Under the pieces are notes generated by a model. That model was not told where the DNA came from. It saw only the letters and a list, made by a program, of their open reading frames with translations, and searched no databases. The translations under genes were made by a program, and so were the position numbers. DNA of 64,000 nucleotides from Ascarosepion bandense (lineage: Eukaryota; Mollusca; Cephalopoda; Sepiida; Sepiidae), in NCBI GenBank assembly GCA_037127315.1, contig JBBBDQ010000398.1, positions 4,261,001 through 4,325,000 of the forward strand. The letters are read 5' to 3'. Below are positions 41,100-51,346 of this stretch, one piece after another; the first letter of the stretch is position 1, and every line of letters begins with the position of its first letter.

Positions 41100-42560
41100 A
41101 ATAACAAATACGAATGGAAAGCATTGTCAAATATAAAGAAATATGAATAACAGGAAAAGAGATAATGAATGAATGAATAAATGAATAAATGGATAGATGA
41201 AAGGAAAGAAGGTAGAAGAAAGATATAATGAAGAAGTAAGCGTCTAAAGAGAAAGAATGGAAAAGAAAGCAGAATGAATGAACCGGAAAAATCTATTACG
41301 GAGCCGAGAAAGAAGAAATAAATAATGTAAAAAAAAAAAGAAGGAAAATGGAAGAAAAAATATGGAATACAAGAACATCAAAAGGAAAAAGGCTATTTAG
41401 AAAAAGAGAGAAAAACAAAATAGGAAGGATTATGAATAAAAAAATGAATAAAGATAAAGGAAGAAAGAAATACTGATATAGAAAACAAGAAGAAAGAGAA
41501 TCACGAAAGGAATGAAAAAAAATGATGAAAATGAATGAGGACGTGAAAACCATAATGAAGATAAATAAAAATCAAGATCAGACACGAGAGAGAGAAGGAA
41601 AGAAAGAAATATAGAAAGAAAGAAAGAAAGAAAGAAGGAAAATAAATAGAGAGAAAGAAAGATAAAGAAAAAATAAGAATGTAAAGAATAATGCAAAGAA
41701 AATAAAAGAAAAGGTTAAAAAAGATTAGTGAGAACAGAAAAAAAACGAAATTAAGAGGCGAAATAACTAAGAAAAAGAAACAAAGTAAAGAAGAAGGGAG
41801 GAAAGAACAAGGAAAAAGAAAGAGAAAGAAAGTAAAAAGGAGAGGAAGAATGAAAGAAAGAAAGAAAGAAAGAAAGAAAAAAGAAATTTTAAAAAATTTG
41901 GAAAGAATAATCAAAAAGACAGAATGAAAAAAAATAAAGTAAAGAGAAAGGGAGGGAACAACCAAGAAAAAATAGAAAAAGTCAGAAAATAGAAAGACAG
42001 AAGGAATGGAATAAAAAAAGGAAGAAATTAAAAAGGAATGTGGAAAAAACAAAGAAAATGATAGAAAGAAAAAAGAAAGTAAGAAAGCCAAAAAATAATG
42101 ATGAAAAAGAAAGAAAGAAACTAATAATGATAGAAAGAAAAAAGTTAAAAAATGAAATTCAAAGGAGAAAGAACAAGATAAGGGAATGGATCGATGGAAC
42201 AATAAACATGAAAAGCTACTTAGAAAGCAGAAGCAGTAGAGAGTGGAGAGGTAAAAAGAATGAAAAATAAGAATATAAACGAAACATAGACGAAGAAAAA
42301 GACAAAATGTTTAAAATGAGGATGAAAGAAGAAAGAACAAGAAAGTAAGAAAAATTATTGAAAAAGGGAAAAGAGACAACGCAAGAAATAATGAGTGTGA
42401 GAATGAAAAAGTAAAGAATTACAAGAAAATAAGGACGGAAAAGAAAATAATGGAAGAAAAAAGGACAAAAAGAACCAGTGTAAGAAAGAAAGTGAAAACA
42501 AAACAATTGAATGTAAAAAAGAAAAAACTTTGTTAAAAGGACAAGAGAAACACCATTCTC
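41100..42560. repeat. 1.4 kb purine-rich (GAAA)n-like tract
   Basis: The plus strand is overwhelmingly A and G, with many GAAA, AAAGA and GGAA repeats and local (AAAG)n runs near 41610-41635 and 41850-41880. The minus strand is open for up to 233 codons, but the product is almost only F, L, S and Y. I read it as a low-complexity shadow, not a membrane protein gene. Confidence 0.92.
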
Positions 42561-42636
42561 TTTCAAAGAAACAATTAAAACAAAAATAATAATAGTAAAA
42601 AATAAATTATACCAAAATCCACTGGCAAGTAAAGAA

Positions 42637-42637
<1 letters not shown>

Positions 42638-42701
<64 letters not shown>
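42638..42701. repeat. (CA)32 microsatellite
   Basis: Perfect CA run. Confidence 0.98.
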
Positions 42702-42705
<4 letters not shown>

Positions 42706-42882
42706 AATAAAACAGTGACTAAACAGAAGATCATTTTCTGCGCGCTATCTTTTCCCGCGTAACCGGAGTCACGTCGCCGACATTTTGACGTACAATGGCG
42801 ACTGATCTTCCTGCTTAACACCGACCCCCGGAAATACACAACGCCTTAAGAAAATGCAGATTACGTCTTCTATTCAATCCTC

Positions 42883-42887
<5 letters not shown>

Positions 42888-42920
<33 letters not shown>
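42888..42920. repeat. (TA)16 microsatellite
   Basis: TA run in unassigned sequence. The region to 43266 shows no further feature. Confidence 0.97.
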
Positions 42921-42928
<8 letters not shown>

Positions 42929-43266
42929 ACATATTCTTTTTATTAATTACATTTTTTTCATTTGCTTTCTAGGCAGAGTGACATTTTTAATCAATTGCAA
43001 CATCATTGTCAAATAACTATAAGACGCTGTTGCTTTCATACTAATGTTTTATCTTGAGATATATTTTTTTCGGCCAAACAAACGTCAGTACATAATTATG
43101 AAGATAGCGAGCTTTCAATTCTGGAATTCATAAGATAAAGCTTAGAATAATCGACAAAAGACGACAGAGATAACACAAAAGTAAAGTATAAATATGATTT
43201 GCTTTGCAGACGTTTCGATAGCGAAGATGATTCTCTTTCTCAGAAGAAACAATGGTAAAAAAAATG

Positions 43267-43940
43267 AAATCTAGCAATATATATATATAAAGTTGTAGTT
43301 TCTGTCTATTTGTCTGCCCTAAAATTTTGGAGATAAAACTCAAAACCATACATATTCTTGAACTACATTACCCAAAATACTTAGATGACTATACTTCATT
43401 TTGATTAAAGGTGGTCATTGGAATTTGGAGGGCTACATAGGCATATGATACATTTTCTTTAAATCTGGGTGTTCACGGGAACACAGTGGATATTGTCTCG
43501 AATTGTTTTGATTTAATGGGGTCTTCAAGAGGAGGAACACAAACGTCCTAATTAAAACTTAGTATGCTACTTATGCATATGATATCTTTTTAGTATCAGG
43601 GTGTTCACGGGAACACAGTGGAAATTGTCCCGAATTATTTTGATTTAAAGGGGGTCTTCAAGAGGAGGAACACAAACGTCCTAATTAAAACTTAGTATGC
43701 TACTTATGCATATGGTACCTTTTTGTTATCAGGGTGTTCACGGGAACACAGTAGAAGTTTCAAGTCATGTCGATCAAACAGACTCCCCAATGACACAAAC
43801 CCTCAATTTGATCTTGATATGCTGCCTATGCATACGATACCTTTTTAGAAAGGTAGACCTTAAAACAATATGTATTCTGAAACCATATTATCCTGGGTAC
43901 TTGGATAAGATATTTCATTTTGATCAAAGAAGGTTTTCGG
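43267..43940 (+). repeat. Tandem repeat of about 132 bp, probably Helitron-internal
   Basis: GGGTGTTCACGGGAACACAG occurs at 43467, 43599 and 43732 (spacing 132 and 133). Each is followed by GAAATTGTC/TATTGTC, TTTTGATTTAA, GGGTCTTCAAGAGGAGGAAC and TACTTATGCATATG in the first two units, with a diverged third. The block AAACCATA..TTCTTGAA/CTGAA...TTTCATTTTGAT.AAAG occurs at both edges (43335 and 43870). The start TATATATATAAAGTTGTAG resembles Helitron 5' ends, and a Helitron helicase lies downstream. Confidence 0.85.
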
Positions 43941-44214
43941 TGGGCACAAACCCCTTTGAATTTTTTCCTCTACGTTTTTTGAATATCTTTTTAAATCACA
44001 TTTGTAGACACATTATTTCACGGAAAAGAAAGTACAGTTGTTCACATACTCCACATGCACAAATGAAGAGCCTTTGTTGTCAATCTGAAAGATATGATGC
44101 AAATAAAGAACGATTTTCAATGCAAATCATTATTTATAGTATTCAAAATCTACTATCATGGGAATTTCGTAAAATTTTGCCTGATGTGAAAAATGAAATA
44201 AGAGCAAATACTAT

Positions 44215-44475
44215 ACTTAACAGGAAGAGACGGATGAAGTTCCTGTAATGAGGAACAAGGGCCTCGAGAATTTATTACTTACAGGAGGGATAGAAGGAAA
44301 GCGAGACAGGAGAAAGCAGCGTGAGACCTACTTGATAGGTCTGAGCAAATGGAAGGCGGAGCGAGGTTTAGAAAATATGCCAACAGAAAGTATATTGAGA
44401 GCAAGAAGAAAAAGAGCTAAGTGGAAGTCCATAATCGCCTACGTCCGGAATGGACACAGCTCATGAAGAAGATTT
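44215..44475 (+). mobile_element. RTE-like LINE 3' end, inserted in Helitron
   Basis: The translation gives RKRRMKFL, then MRNKGLENLLLTGGIEGKRD, RRKQRETYLIGLSKW and WKSIIAYVRNGHSS, with a GAAGAAG tail at 44465-44472. It separates unassigned upstream sequence from the Helitron helicase remnant. Confidence 0.82.
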
Positions 44476-44484
44476 GTGAAGAAG

Positions 44485-45225
44485 CTGACAGCAAATATAA
44501 AGGCTCATGTGATTGTATATTCAGTCTCAGCAAGCATTTCGAACCTTCATCTTACAAATGTAGATGAACAACTCCCTTATATTAAAGTTCCGGAGACAAT
44601 TTTAATCCCTGAAGAACTTGGTAACTGTGTTGAGAGGATTTTGAAGGCAACAGTGTACACAGATTTTAACTTGAATGTCAAATATCCAGACTTGCTTTAT
44701 AGTGATGTATTGTTTTTCCACTAAATGCCAATATCAACGAATTGAATAAATAGCTAATGAGGGCAGAAAAAGTGTAAAAATCTATTGACACTGCAGCAAA
44801 TGATGGCGAAGCTCTACAGTACCTACTGAGTTTAATTAAATTGAGCTTTCGGCATTGCCTCCTATCTTCTGAAAGTTAAAGTTTGTTGTTCGATCATGAG
44901 CTTCAGATCAACAGATCCATGCTAAATAAGAAACGGAATAAGATGTCTTGCAACAAAATTACATGGGAACTTGATTAAAGCAACAATTATATTCGGGCTT
45001 TACATTTCTTATTTTGAGCATTCTACTCATACAAAATGATAGAAAGTTCCTTTTTGCATTTAGGAGACTGAAGTTCCCCAAAAGGCTATGCTTTTCTACG
45101 AATATGAATAAAAATCAAGGTCAAACATTCAAAACTATTGCTATAGATCTGATAAACCCATGTTTCAATCATGGCATGTTTTATGTTACTAGAACTTCAA
45201 AAATATATCTACATTTTAACTAATC
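44485..45225 (+). pseudogene. Helitron helicase (PIF1-like) C-terminus, broken
   Basis: Order of blocks across three frames: LPYIKVPETILIPEELGN and FNLNVKYPDLLYSDV, then an EGRKSVKIY-like segment and DGEALQYLLSL. After more frameshifts come FLFAFRRLKFPKRLCFSTN and MNKNQGQTFKTIAIDLINPC, then FNHGMFYVTR. The final blocks match helicase motif VI region of Helitron Rep/Hel proteins (consensus FRR.QFP.R.AFAMTINK.QGQT and PCF.HGQLYVA.SR). This enzyme drives rolling-circle transposition. The Rep nuclease is not seen. Confidence 0.85.
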
Positions 45226-45607
45226 GAAGTAAAGCAGGAAATTTTGTGTACTTTAAAGTTCTTCATTAGAACAGAGTATGAAAATTTATTTTCATGTATA
45301 TATACTAAAAAATATGTCGTTAATGTTTTAATAGGTAAACAGAAAATATTGTTTTACACAAAAAATGATGACGTTATTAATTAATGTTTTGAAAAAAAGG
45401 ATTTGTAAGAAACAAATAAATAAAAATTAATGATGGAAATTTTATTCTTTTACACACAGAATGTTTTATCATTTTTTCATGCATTACGTAACATTAAAAT
45501 GTATAATTTTTCCTCAACAAATTATATAAATGGTTAAGAATCAAACATCATTTTTTTTCTCGCAAAAGAATATTTGAACCGCAGCAATTCGTGGATAATT
45601 AGGCTGG
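45226..45607. other. AT-rich spacer
   Basis: No feature recognised. No Helitron 3' hairpin plus CTRR could be found here. Confidence 0.4.
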
Positions 45608-45632
45608 TATATATATATATATATATATATAG
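45608..45632. repeat. (TA)12 microsatellite next to hammerhead
   Basis: TA run directly 3' (minus-strand sense) of the hammerhead copy. Confidence 0.95.
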
Positions 45633-45636
45633 TCAT

Positions 45637-45680
45637 CCAAATACAAACCTATTTTGCTGTATCACAGCTCATCAGTGCGG
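45637..45680 (-). ncRNA. Hammerhead ribozyme, decayed
   Basis: Minus strand: CCGCA, CTGATGA and a perfect stem II (GCTGT-GAT-ACAGC) are kept. The following GAAAC has become AAAAT, stem III is disrupted, and stem I is only partly paired (CCGCA with TTTGG). Presumed inactive. The 5' flank (TCGGGTGGAACC...ATCTAG) resembles the flank of the copy at 16836. Confidence 0.8.
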
Positions 45681-46734
45681 CTAGATATCCGCTTGGTTCC
45701 ACCCGATTTGTTAAAGATTTAATGTAGATTTAATATAGAAGAAACTGTCACTTAAATGATCAGTGTCATGTCTGTCCTACGGACTTCGAAGTGTCGTGAT
45801 AAGCTCTTGAATAAAAGCTTCCTCACTTTTTCTGCTGATATTTTTCAATTATTGTGTGTTAATATACTGTTGTTGAAATAGTTTTATTTGTTACATTTGT
45901 AAGTCTGTGAGTGTGTGATTATTTTGGTTTGATGAATATCATGTTATCATTTTCTTCTCTCTCTCATTTTTCACCTTTTTCTACTTTCTTCGATTATCTT
46001 CTGGTTTTCAGCTGATTTTTTATGAGTGCTGAATTTTTGGTAATTTATCATTTTTGTCGTGTGCTCACCGCTTGGCTTTATGGACGTCAGTTTAATGTTT
46101 GCTTGTGTGTTTATAAATATATTTGTAAGTGCACGCTTGCATGCCTGTGTGTACAAGTCTAATTGTGTGTTTGAGTCGGAGTGTGTGTTTACGCAGGTTT
46201 TCTCAGACATTCACGCGCAATCCTGCATGATTGTTGGTGCTAATTTTTATATGTGCTTTTAATGTACATTGGTGCATTTTTGGTGATACTTTAGTCGATT
46301 GTATTTTTTAAACTTCTTCGTTGCGGCTTTCTTGTTTTTCAATGGAATTATTATATATAATATATGTATAACATATGTTTACATTCCCGCCCCGACGTAT
46401 TTGTGTATGTATATTAATTATGTTGTAATGAGTGTAACCGCATGTTGGTTTTAAACATGTGGCAGGTGCATGCATTAGTTGTACTTGTGTGTGTTTACGG
46501 ATTTGGTAGAAGAAATTGAGGAGTTGTTTGTTAATGATATTGTCATTATACAAGTATACTTTACTACGAAAATAATTATAACTTCAAATTCTTGAGGCTC
46601 TCTAGATAAAAAATAATGCAACAAACATTGAAAAATTAATTATAAATATATCAACAATGTTTTAAAATATCTATAACAACAAGGTTTTAAAGCATCTGTT
46701 ATCATTAATTTCAAAATCAAAAAATTCATACTTC
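45681..46734. other. No gene recognised
   Basis: T/G-rich in part (46090-46260 and 46380-46500). No family or structure identified. Confidence 0.45.
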
Positions 46735-46960
46735 GTAGCTATGCATTGTTTAACAAAACAAGCGTCACAATATAAGGGAACTAAGCTAAAACTGTTAGGT
46801 ATGCAAAATTACCTTAAATATTGGTTAAATACAATTCAACATATTGTTGTCACACTCGAAATAAATTTTGTTGGGTGTTGGTTGGTTTATTTTGATATAG
46901 ATTGCCTCGAGAATTTGAATTGTGTCTATTATTTTTGCCGTGTAGTATATTTGTGTAGTT
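46735..46960 (+). repeat. Dispersed repeat X, copy 2
   Basis: Co-linear with 37800-38030. Confidence 0.7.
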
Positions 46961-47197
46961 AACGAGTATTTCCCTGTATTGTGAAGATAAACGGAAATAT
47001 AAGGCTAGAAAATTAGAAAGTCATTCCTTGATTAAATTCATCTTAGCATTAAAAAACCTGACTAGAGTACTCAAAAATATTATAACCAAAATAGATTTAA
47101 TATGTCAATATTATTATATGAAACATGTTTTAATGTAGTATATGTTCATTTAGACTTCATTTAAACATGTTGTTTTTATATGTACACACTCACACAA

Positions 47198-47198
<1 letters not shown>

Positions 47199-47237
<39 letters not shown>
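47199..47237. repeat. (CA)n-(TA)n microsatellite
   Basis: CA run followed by TA run. The neighbourhood to 47590 has no recognised gene; 47395-47425 (CTCATGAGATGTGATA...CCCGAAAAG) looks like a badly eroded hammerhead. Confidence 0.9.
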
Positions 47238-47664
47238 GTATATGTCTCTATATATATAAAATTATATTTAGACAGAGTAGTTTTTCAAGCAATAATTCAT
47301 TAAAACAATTTTTACTAAATACCACTGACAAGATCTGTATGTTACAATTTTATTATGTTTTTACAATTTCCAAAAATATAAGTGGAAGTCTAGTCACACT
47401 CATGAGATGTGATATATCCCGAAAAGGAATACAGTATGAAATGATCAGTTGAAGAATGGAAATCCACACCAGAAAAAAGAAATACAGATTTATTGTACTA
47501 AGGCACGGATTAGAGCGCAATCGACTATCGAATAGTGAATGTCTTCGCCTAAGACTTTTTGTATTTACTAGCCTTCCCACGCAAGGCCAGATGTGACACA
47601 TGGTCATTTTATACTGGGTATTCCCGGCTATATAGGCGGGCCAAAAAATGTCTGTCTATTTTTC

Positions 47665-47704
47665 CCCAGTCGTGGTTCTACCCTTCGGCGGAACCACGAC
47701 TGGG
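47665..47704. other. Perfect 14 bp stem hairpin
   Basis: CCCAGTCGTGGTTC (47665-47678) pairs fully with GAACCACGACTGGG (47691-47704) across a 12 nt loop containing TTCG. Confidence 0.95.
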
Positions 47705-47709
47705 TTTGT

Positions 47710-47733
47710 GCTCTCTGCTTCCGAGCAGAGAGC
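47710..47733. other. 10 bp stem hairpin with UNCG-type loop
   Basis: GCTCTCTGCT pairs with AGCAGAGAGC around TCCG. A second right arm AGCAGAGAGC at 47748-47757 offers an alternative pairing. Confidence 0.95.
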
Positions 47734-47915
47734 GCCCTCTACCTGAAAGCAGAGAGCCGACAGTGTCATAGAGCTGTCAGGCGAATGCCTAAGACTTTTC
47801 CCCTTCGTACCGCTCGTTACCGTCCTTTATAAAGTAGAGCATTCTATTCTCGAAGATGGCAGGATGTTCCACTATAACAAGATGTGATACAGGGAAACAG
47901 GCTTATATGTAGATA

Positions 47916-47919
<4 letters not shown>

Positions 47920-47960
<41 letters not shown>
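47920..47960. repeat. (TA)20 microsatellite
   Basis: Follows the partial hammerhead repeat at 47880-47919. Confidence 0.97.
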
Positions 47961-47962
<2 letters not shown>

Positions 47963-48490
47963 AAAATTAATTGAAACAAAATGAATAATGTCTTCATAAA
48001 ATCGTTTGAACTTTCTCTGATCACATATATGTCGTTTCTTGGCGTTAGTTTTATCCCGACAGAATTATTCTTTTCGTTTTGGACTAATGGATCTTGTTTG
48101 TTCTTTCGCCTTGATGACACGACTCACAGTTAAAAGACAAAAAACAACAATATCCACGATCTCACTTTAAGGCTTGACAGCGTGCTCGTGCAGCGTTACA
48201 ATTTTTGTACGCTACCTTGGAGTGACAATGGCCATCGAAGAAATAAACGACAGTGGAGACTATAATGTATAGATATTATAAAAGATCTGATGAAATCGCT
48301 GATGATGCAATAATTTTCACGGCAAAAAATATTATCATACACCCCCAGAATAGATTCATATTACTGCACACTACTGCAAATGAATTAATCTTAGAGAAAA
48401 ACAGAAATCGATTACACCCACTCTCTCCATAATGTCTCAAAATGACCTTATAAGAAAACTATAGTAGTTGTTTCACTTAATTTGCACAAG

Positions 48491-48495
<5 letters not shown>
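47957..48495 (+). repeat. Dispersed repeat V, copy 2
   Basis: Co-linear with 19232-19765. Bounded on both sides by (TA)n. Confidence 0.8.

Positions 48496-48542
<47 letters not shown>
48493..48542. repeat. (TA)25 microsatellite
   Basis: TA run between repeat V and the foldback. Confidence 0.97.
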
Positions 48543-48548
<6 letters not shown>

Positions 48549-48896
48549 TAAACATACTATTAAATATAAGAGACAATGAATGTCTATTATGTTTAATCAT
48601 GAGCCGTTCTAAACATCGTATTTTGGCTTTAATTGTTGTTGCTTAGCAAAGTTTTATGTCAACACAGAATAAAATCATCTTTGATGGTGGATGTTTTTAT
48701 GTTAACGTCCCTATAAGCTCTCTGAAGATAGCTCATGTGAGCCAAAAACTTAGAACCAACGTAATAAAAAATTATCCAAATTTTGATGCATAGTTGTCTT
48801 TATTTTCAACTGAAATTAAAGCTAAAATACGATGTTTAGAACGGCTCATGATTAAATATAATAGACATTCATTGTCCCTTTATATGTTTAGAAAAT
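48543..48896. mobile_element. Foldback element E, copy 2
   Basis: Inverted arms 48543-48634 and about 48814-48896 start ATTTTCTAAACATA and share TTTAATCATGAGCCGTTCTA plus AACATCGTATTTTGGCTTTA with copy 1 at 16898-17217. The centre differs and contains CTGAAGATAGCTCATGTGAG, a type of motif common next to retroelement ends. No coding capacity. Confidence 0.9.
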
Positions 48897-48913
48897 TATC
48901 TACTACCTCGATA

Positions 48914-48918
<5 letters not shown>

Positions 48919-48955
<37 letters not shown>

Positions 48956-49016
48956 AGAGAGAGAGACAGAGACAGACAGACAGACAGAGTGAGAGAGAGA
49001 GAGAGAGAGGGGAGAG
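48919..49016. repeat. (TA)17 followed by GA/GACA-rich repeat
   Basis: TA run to 48953, then GAGAGA, GACAGACAGACA and GAGAGA blocks. Confidence 0.95.
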
Positions 49017-49189
49017 AAACAGGCAGAAAGTCAGACACACAGATAGAGTGACTAAAAGAGAGTGACCATGTCAACAGAAATCAATCCTGCTCATGTGCAG
49101 CAGTTTGAACATGGATAATCGTCTATGTCAACATACACTGGTAATATTTATATTTATCTCACTTTTTTCCTTTTTCTCTCATCTCTTTC

Positions 49190-49215
49190 ATTATCTCTCT
49201 CTCTCTCTTTCTCTA

Positions 49216-49268
<53 letters not shown>
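49190..49268. repeat. (CT)n followed by (TA)n
   Basis: CT run near 49194-49213, TA run to 49267. The sequence from here to 49762 has no recognised feature. Confidence 0.95.
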
Positions 49269-49269
<1 letters not shown>

Positions 49270-49762
49270 GTGGGTGTATGTATGTGTGTGTTCGCAGTAT
49301 AATGCAGAAAAAATGTCGATGTTACACAAAAGGTATTTATTTTAGGATAATCTGTTTCCTTACAAATAGGCTTAATTCAGTGGCAAATATTAATCACATT
49401 GATCAAACGTTATGCAGTGAAAATATCTGATTATAATTAAAATAAAACAATGTGTCATGTTGCGGAAATCAACCTTAGGACGAAAGAAAATGATTGCTTC
49501 AAGTTCTTATTCTTAATACTATTTGTGTGTATCTGGAGACTTGAGCGAAAATGTCAGTCAAGATTTCAACCTTCTTTTACTTGATTTTCTGAATGTGCAA
49601 AAACTAAATTCTATTTAATATTATTTGTGTAATTTATAGAAATACGCTGAAAACACTAATCTTGATAAAAAATACCTGATTTCAACCAGTTTTTGCACGC
49701 TTTTGCAAGTTTGAAAACATCAATTGTTTTAAGAACAACATTTTAAATACATAAATTATATA

Positions 49763-50135
49763 CTAGCAGTGTAGCCCGACGTTGCTCGGGTGTAATGAAA
49801 GCATTAAAACTAATCCATGATCCTGGAGCTCAGACTCTTTGGACGTTGGAACGAAAGACTAAAAAGCAATAGTTGTTTCTAGTTAAAGTCAAATTTTGAT
49901 TTCCTGCTATCGATATCAAATAAGTTATTTTCGTCATAAACTGAATTTTGAAGGCTAACTATGTCCTCTGAGTAAATGGTGCCATGGCTGAGACTAAGAA
50001 CTACAATTATACCTACTTAGAGCCAAACCCGAAGCAAAAACTAAAATAAAAGGGCTGGAAAAAAATACAGACATACAGCAGATAAACAGACACACACACA
50101 CAAACATCTTGCCTTTTATATGTGTATATTATCGA
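49763..50135 (-). mobile_element. Non-autonomous Helitron
   Basis: The 3' end (left) is CTAG at 49763-49766 preceded, in its own sense, by the hairpin CCCGA-GCAACG-TCGGG. The body matches the other copies through GACTGAGACTAAGAACT and TAGAGC. The 5' side has CAAACATCTTGCCTTTTATA and TCGA at 50132-50135. Non-coding. Confidence 0.8.
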
Positions 50136-50460
50136 TTTTCTGCATTATTGTAAGAACTCCAACCTTGAAACTTCTGAATATTGTTTCTTATGTCTTTGTG
50201 TATGAGTGTATCAAATTTGATTAAAATCGGACCACTCCTTCTATAACCCAATTTTTTCGATTATCAATTTTCGATATTTATCGCGGGTACCTCGACACGT
50301 AACCTAGCTAAAAACACTCGCAGACCCTTATAATACAACTGTCTAAATTTCCAAGAAAATCGGTTCAGCCGTTTCAGAGTCTATAGGTAACGGATACACA
50401 CACACAGACATACACACACACATACACACGCAGATAAAGTTCCATTTATAAATACGTTTA
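50136..50460 (-). repeat. Helitron-associated repeat segment
   Basis: Its first 45 bp are shared, in inverted orientation, with the segment before the TA run at 15768-15826, so it belongs with the Helitron family or a partner element. It also contains AAAATCGGTTCAGCCGTTTC, a motif frequent near ends of animal non-autonomous elements, followed by CA-rich repeats. Confidence 0.55.
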
Positions 50461-51096
50461 GATATATACAAATATTTGCTCATGATAAAAACAAAATGTA
50501 ACGAGTGAATAAATGATAAATGCTCCCGCTTTTGATATTTTTGGTTCATTAAGCGAACAATAACTTTGATAAATGGTAACTTTCTTTCACTAGATCACTC
50601 GCTAGTGCAATGACTTCTAACTCCATTTCCGGACATCATTTTTAAGCTTTTAATTATGGCTAAAGCATTCTTTAGGACAAAGTCAGTAAACTCGTGTAGC
50701 AGAGAATTCGCTAGAAAACTGAATCCTATCCTCACAAAATGCCATACTTAACTGGTGCAAGCAAAACATAATCTTCTGGTTGACGTTTCTCTTCAGGTTT
50801 ATTGCTATAAGTATAGCAATCGTAGTTCTGGTTAATAATTATGTAAGGAAACACTGGAAGAAATGTTGTGTAAAGGACATGTTTAATCAAATGAGAGACA
50901 TAGATTAAATAATAATACACCGGAACATTTTCCGCCAAACGTATCTCTTTAAACGTTGAGGATTAGTTGATTAAAGTAACAACATTGGGATTACCTAAAA
51001 AAGAACTAATACAAAGCAAAATATTTAAAAAATATAAAATATTTATAGGAACATACACTAATGAAAATAATATTTTTCTGATTCTATATTTTGTCA
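50461..51096. other. No recognisable feature
   Basis: AT-rich spacer. Confidence 0.4.
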
Positions 51097-51100
51097 TTAA

Positions 51101-51346
51101 CTCAAGAACACTAACCATGGGTATATAGTACCCAGCACAAATGACGCCATTTTAATTACTATTTAATTAAATTTTCAGTACCTGATTTTCTTACCTAAAT
51201 AATATGTTTTTCAGTTCATATTAATGATAACACAAAGCACAAAGTTTTAAGTGCCTGCATGTAAAACATGTCAAATAAAAATTCATATTTAATTTTGATA
51301 TTTTCAAATCGAGTATGATATACCCATGGTTAGTATTGGTGTAACT
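51101..51346. mobile_element. Candidate piggyBac-type MITE with TTAA flanks
   Basis: A 246 bp segment lies between TTAA at 51097-51100 and 51347-51350. Near the ends is an inverted repeat (AACACTAACCATGGGTATAT at 51107-51126 versus its complement at 51318-51337, 19 of 20 matching). TTAA duplication is the mark of piggyBac transposases. The outermost few bases of the arms do not match, so the exact ends are uncertain. Confidence 0.5.

Larger units (their letters stand above)
47594..47879. mobile_element. GC-rich block, candidate solo LTR with twin hairpins
   Basis: Starts TGACACATGG, ends CACTATAACA, and is flanked by AGATG at 47589-47593 and 47880-47884. It is far more GC-rich than its surroundings. 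It has TATA-like motifs (CTATATAGGCGG near 47628, TTTATAAAG near 47826). It carries two perfect hairpins: 47665-47704 (14 bp stem) and 47710-47733 (10 bp stem with a TCCG loop). The right flank is the 3' half of a hammerhead repeat. An LTR reading is plausible. The terminal inverted repeat is weak. Confidence 0.5.

Noticed and set aside
41501..42202. 233-codon minus-strand open frame
   Set aside because: Product is almost only F, S, L and Y, produced by the GAAA-rich purine tract. No domain, no start context.
42216..42839. 207-codon minus-strand open frame
   Set aside because: Includes the translated (CA)n run (a VCVC repeat) and purine-tract sequence. Low complexity.
43697..44248. 183-codon plus-strand open frame
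   Set aside because: Starts in the third unit of the 132 bp tandem repeat and ends in the RTE-like fragment. A mosaic without a recognisable domain.
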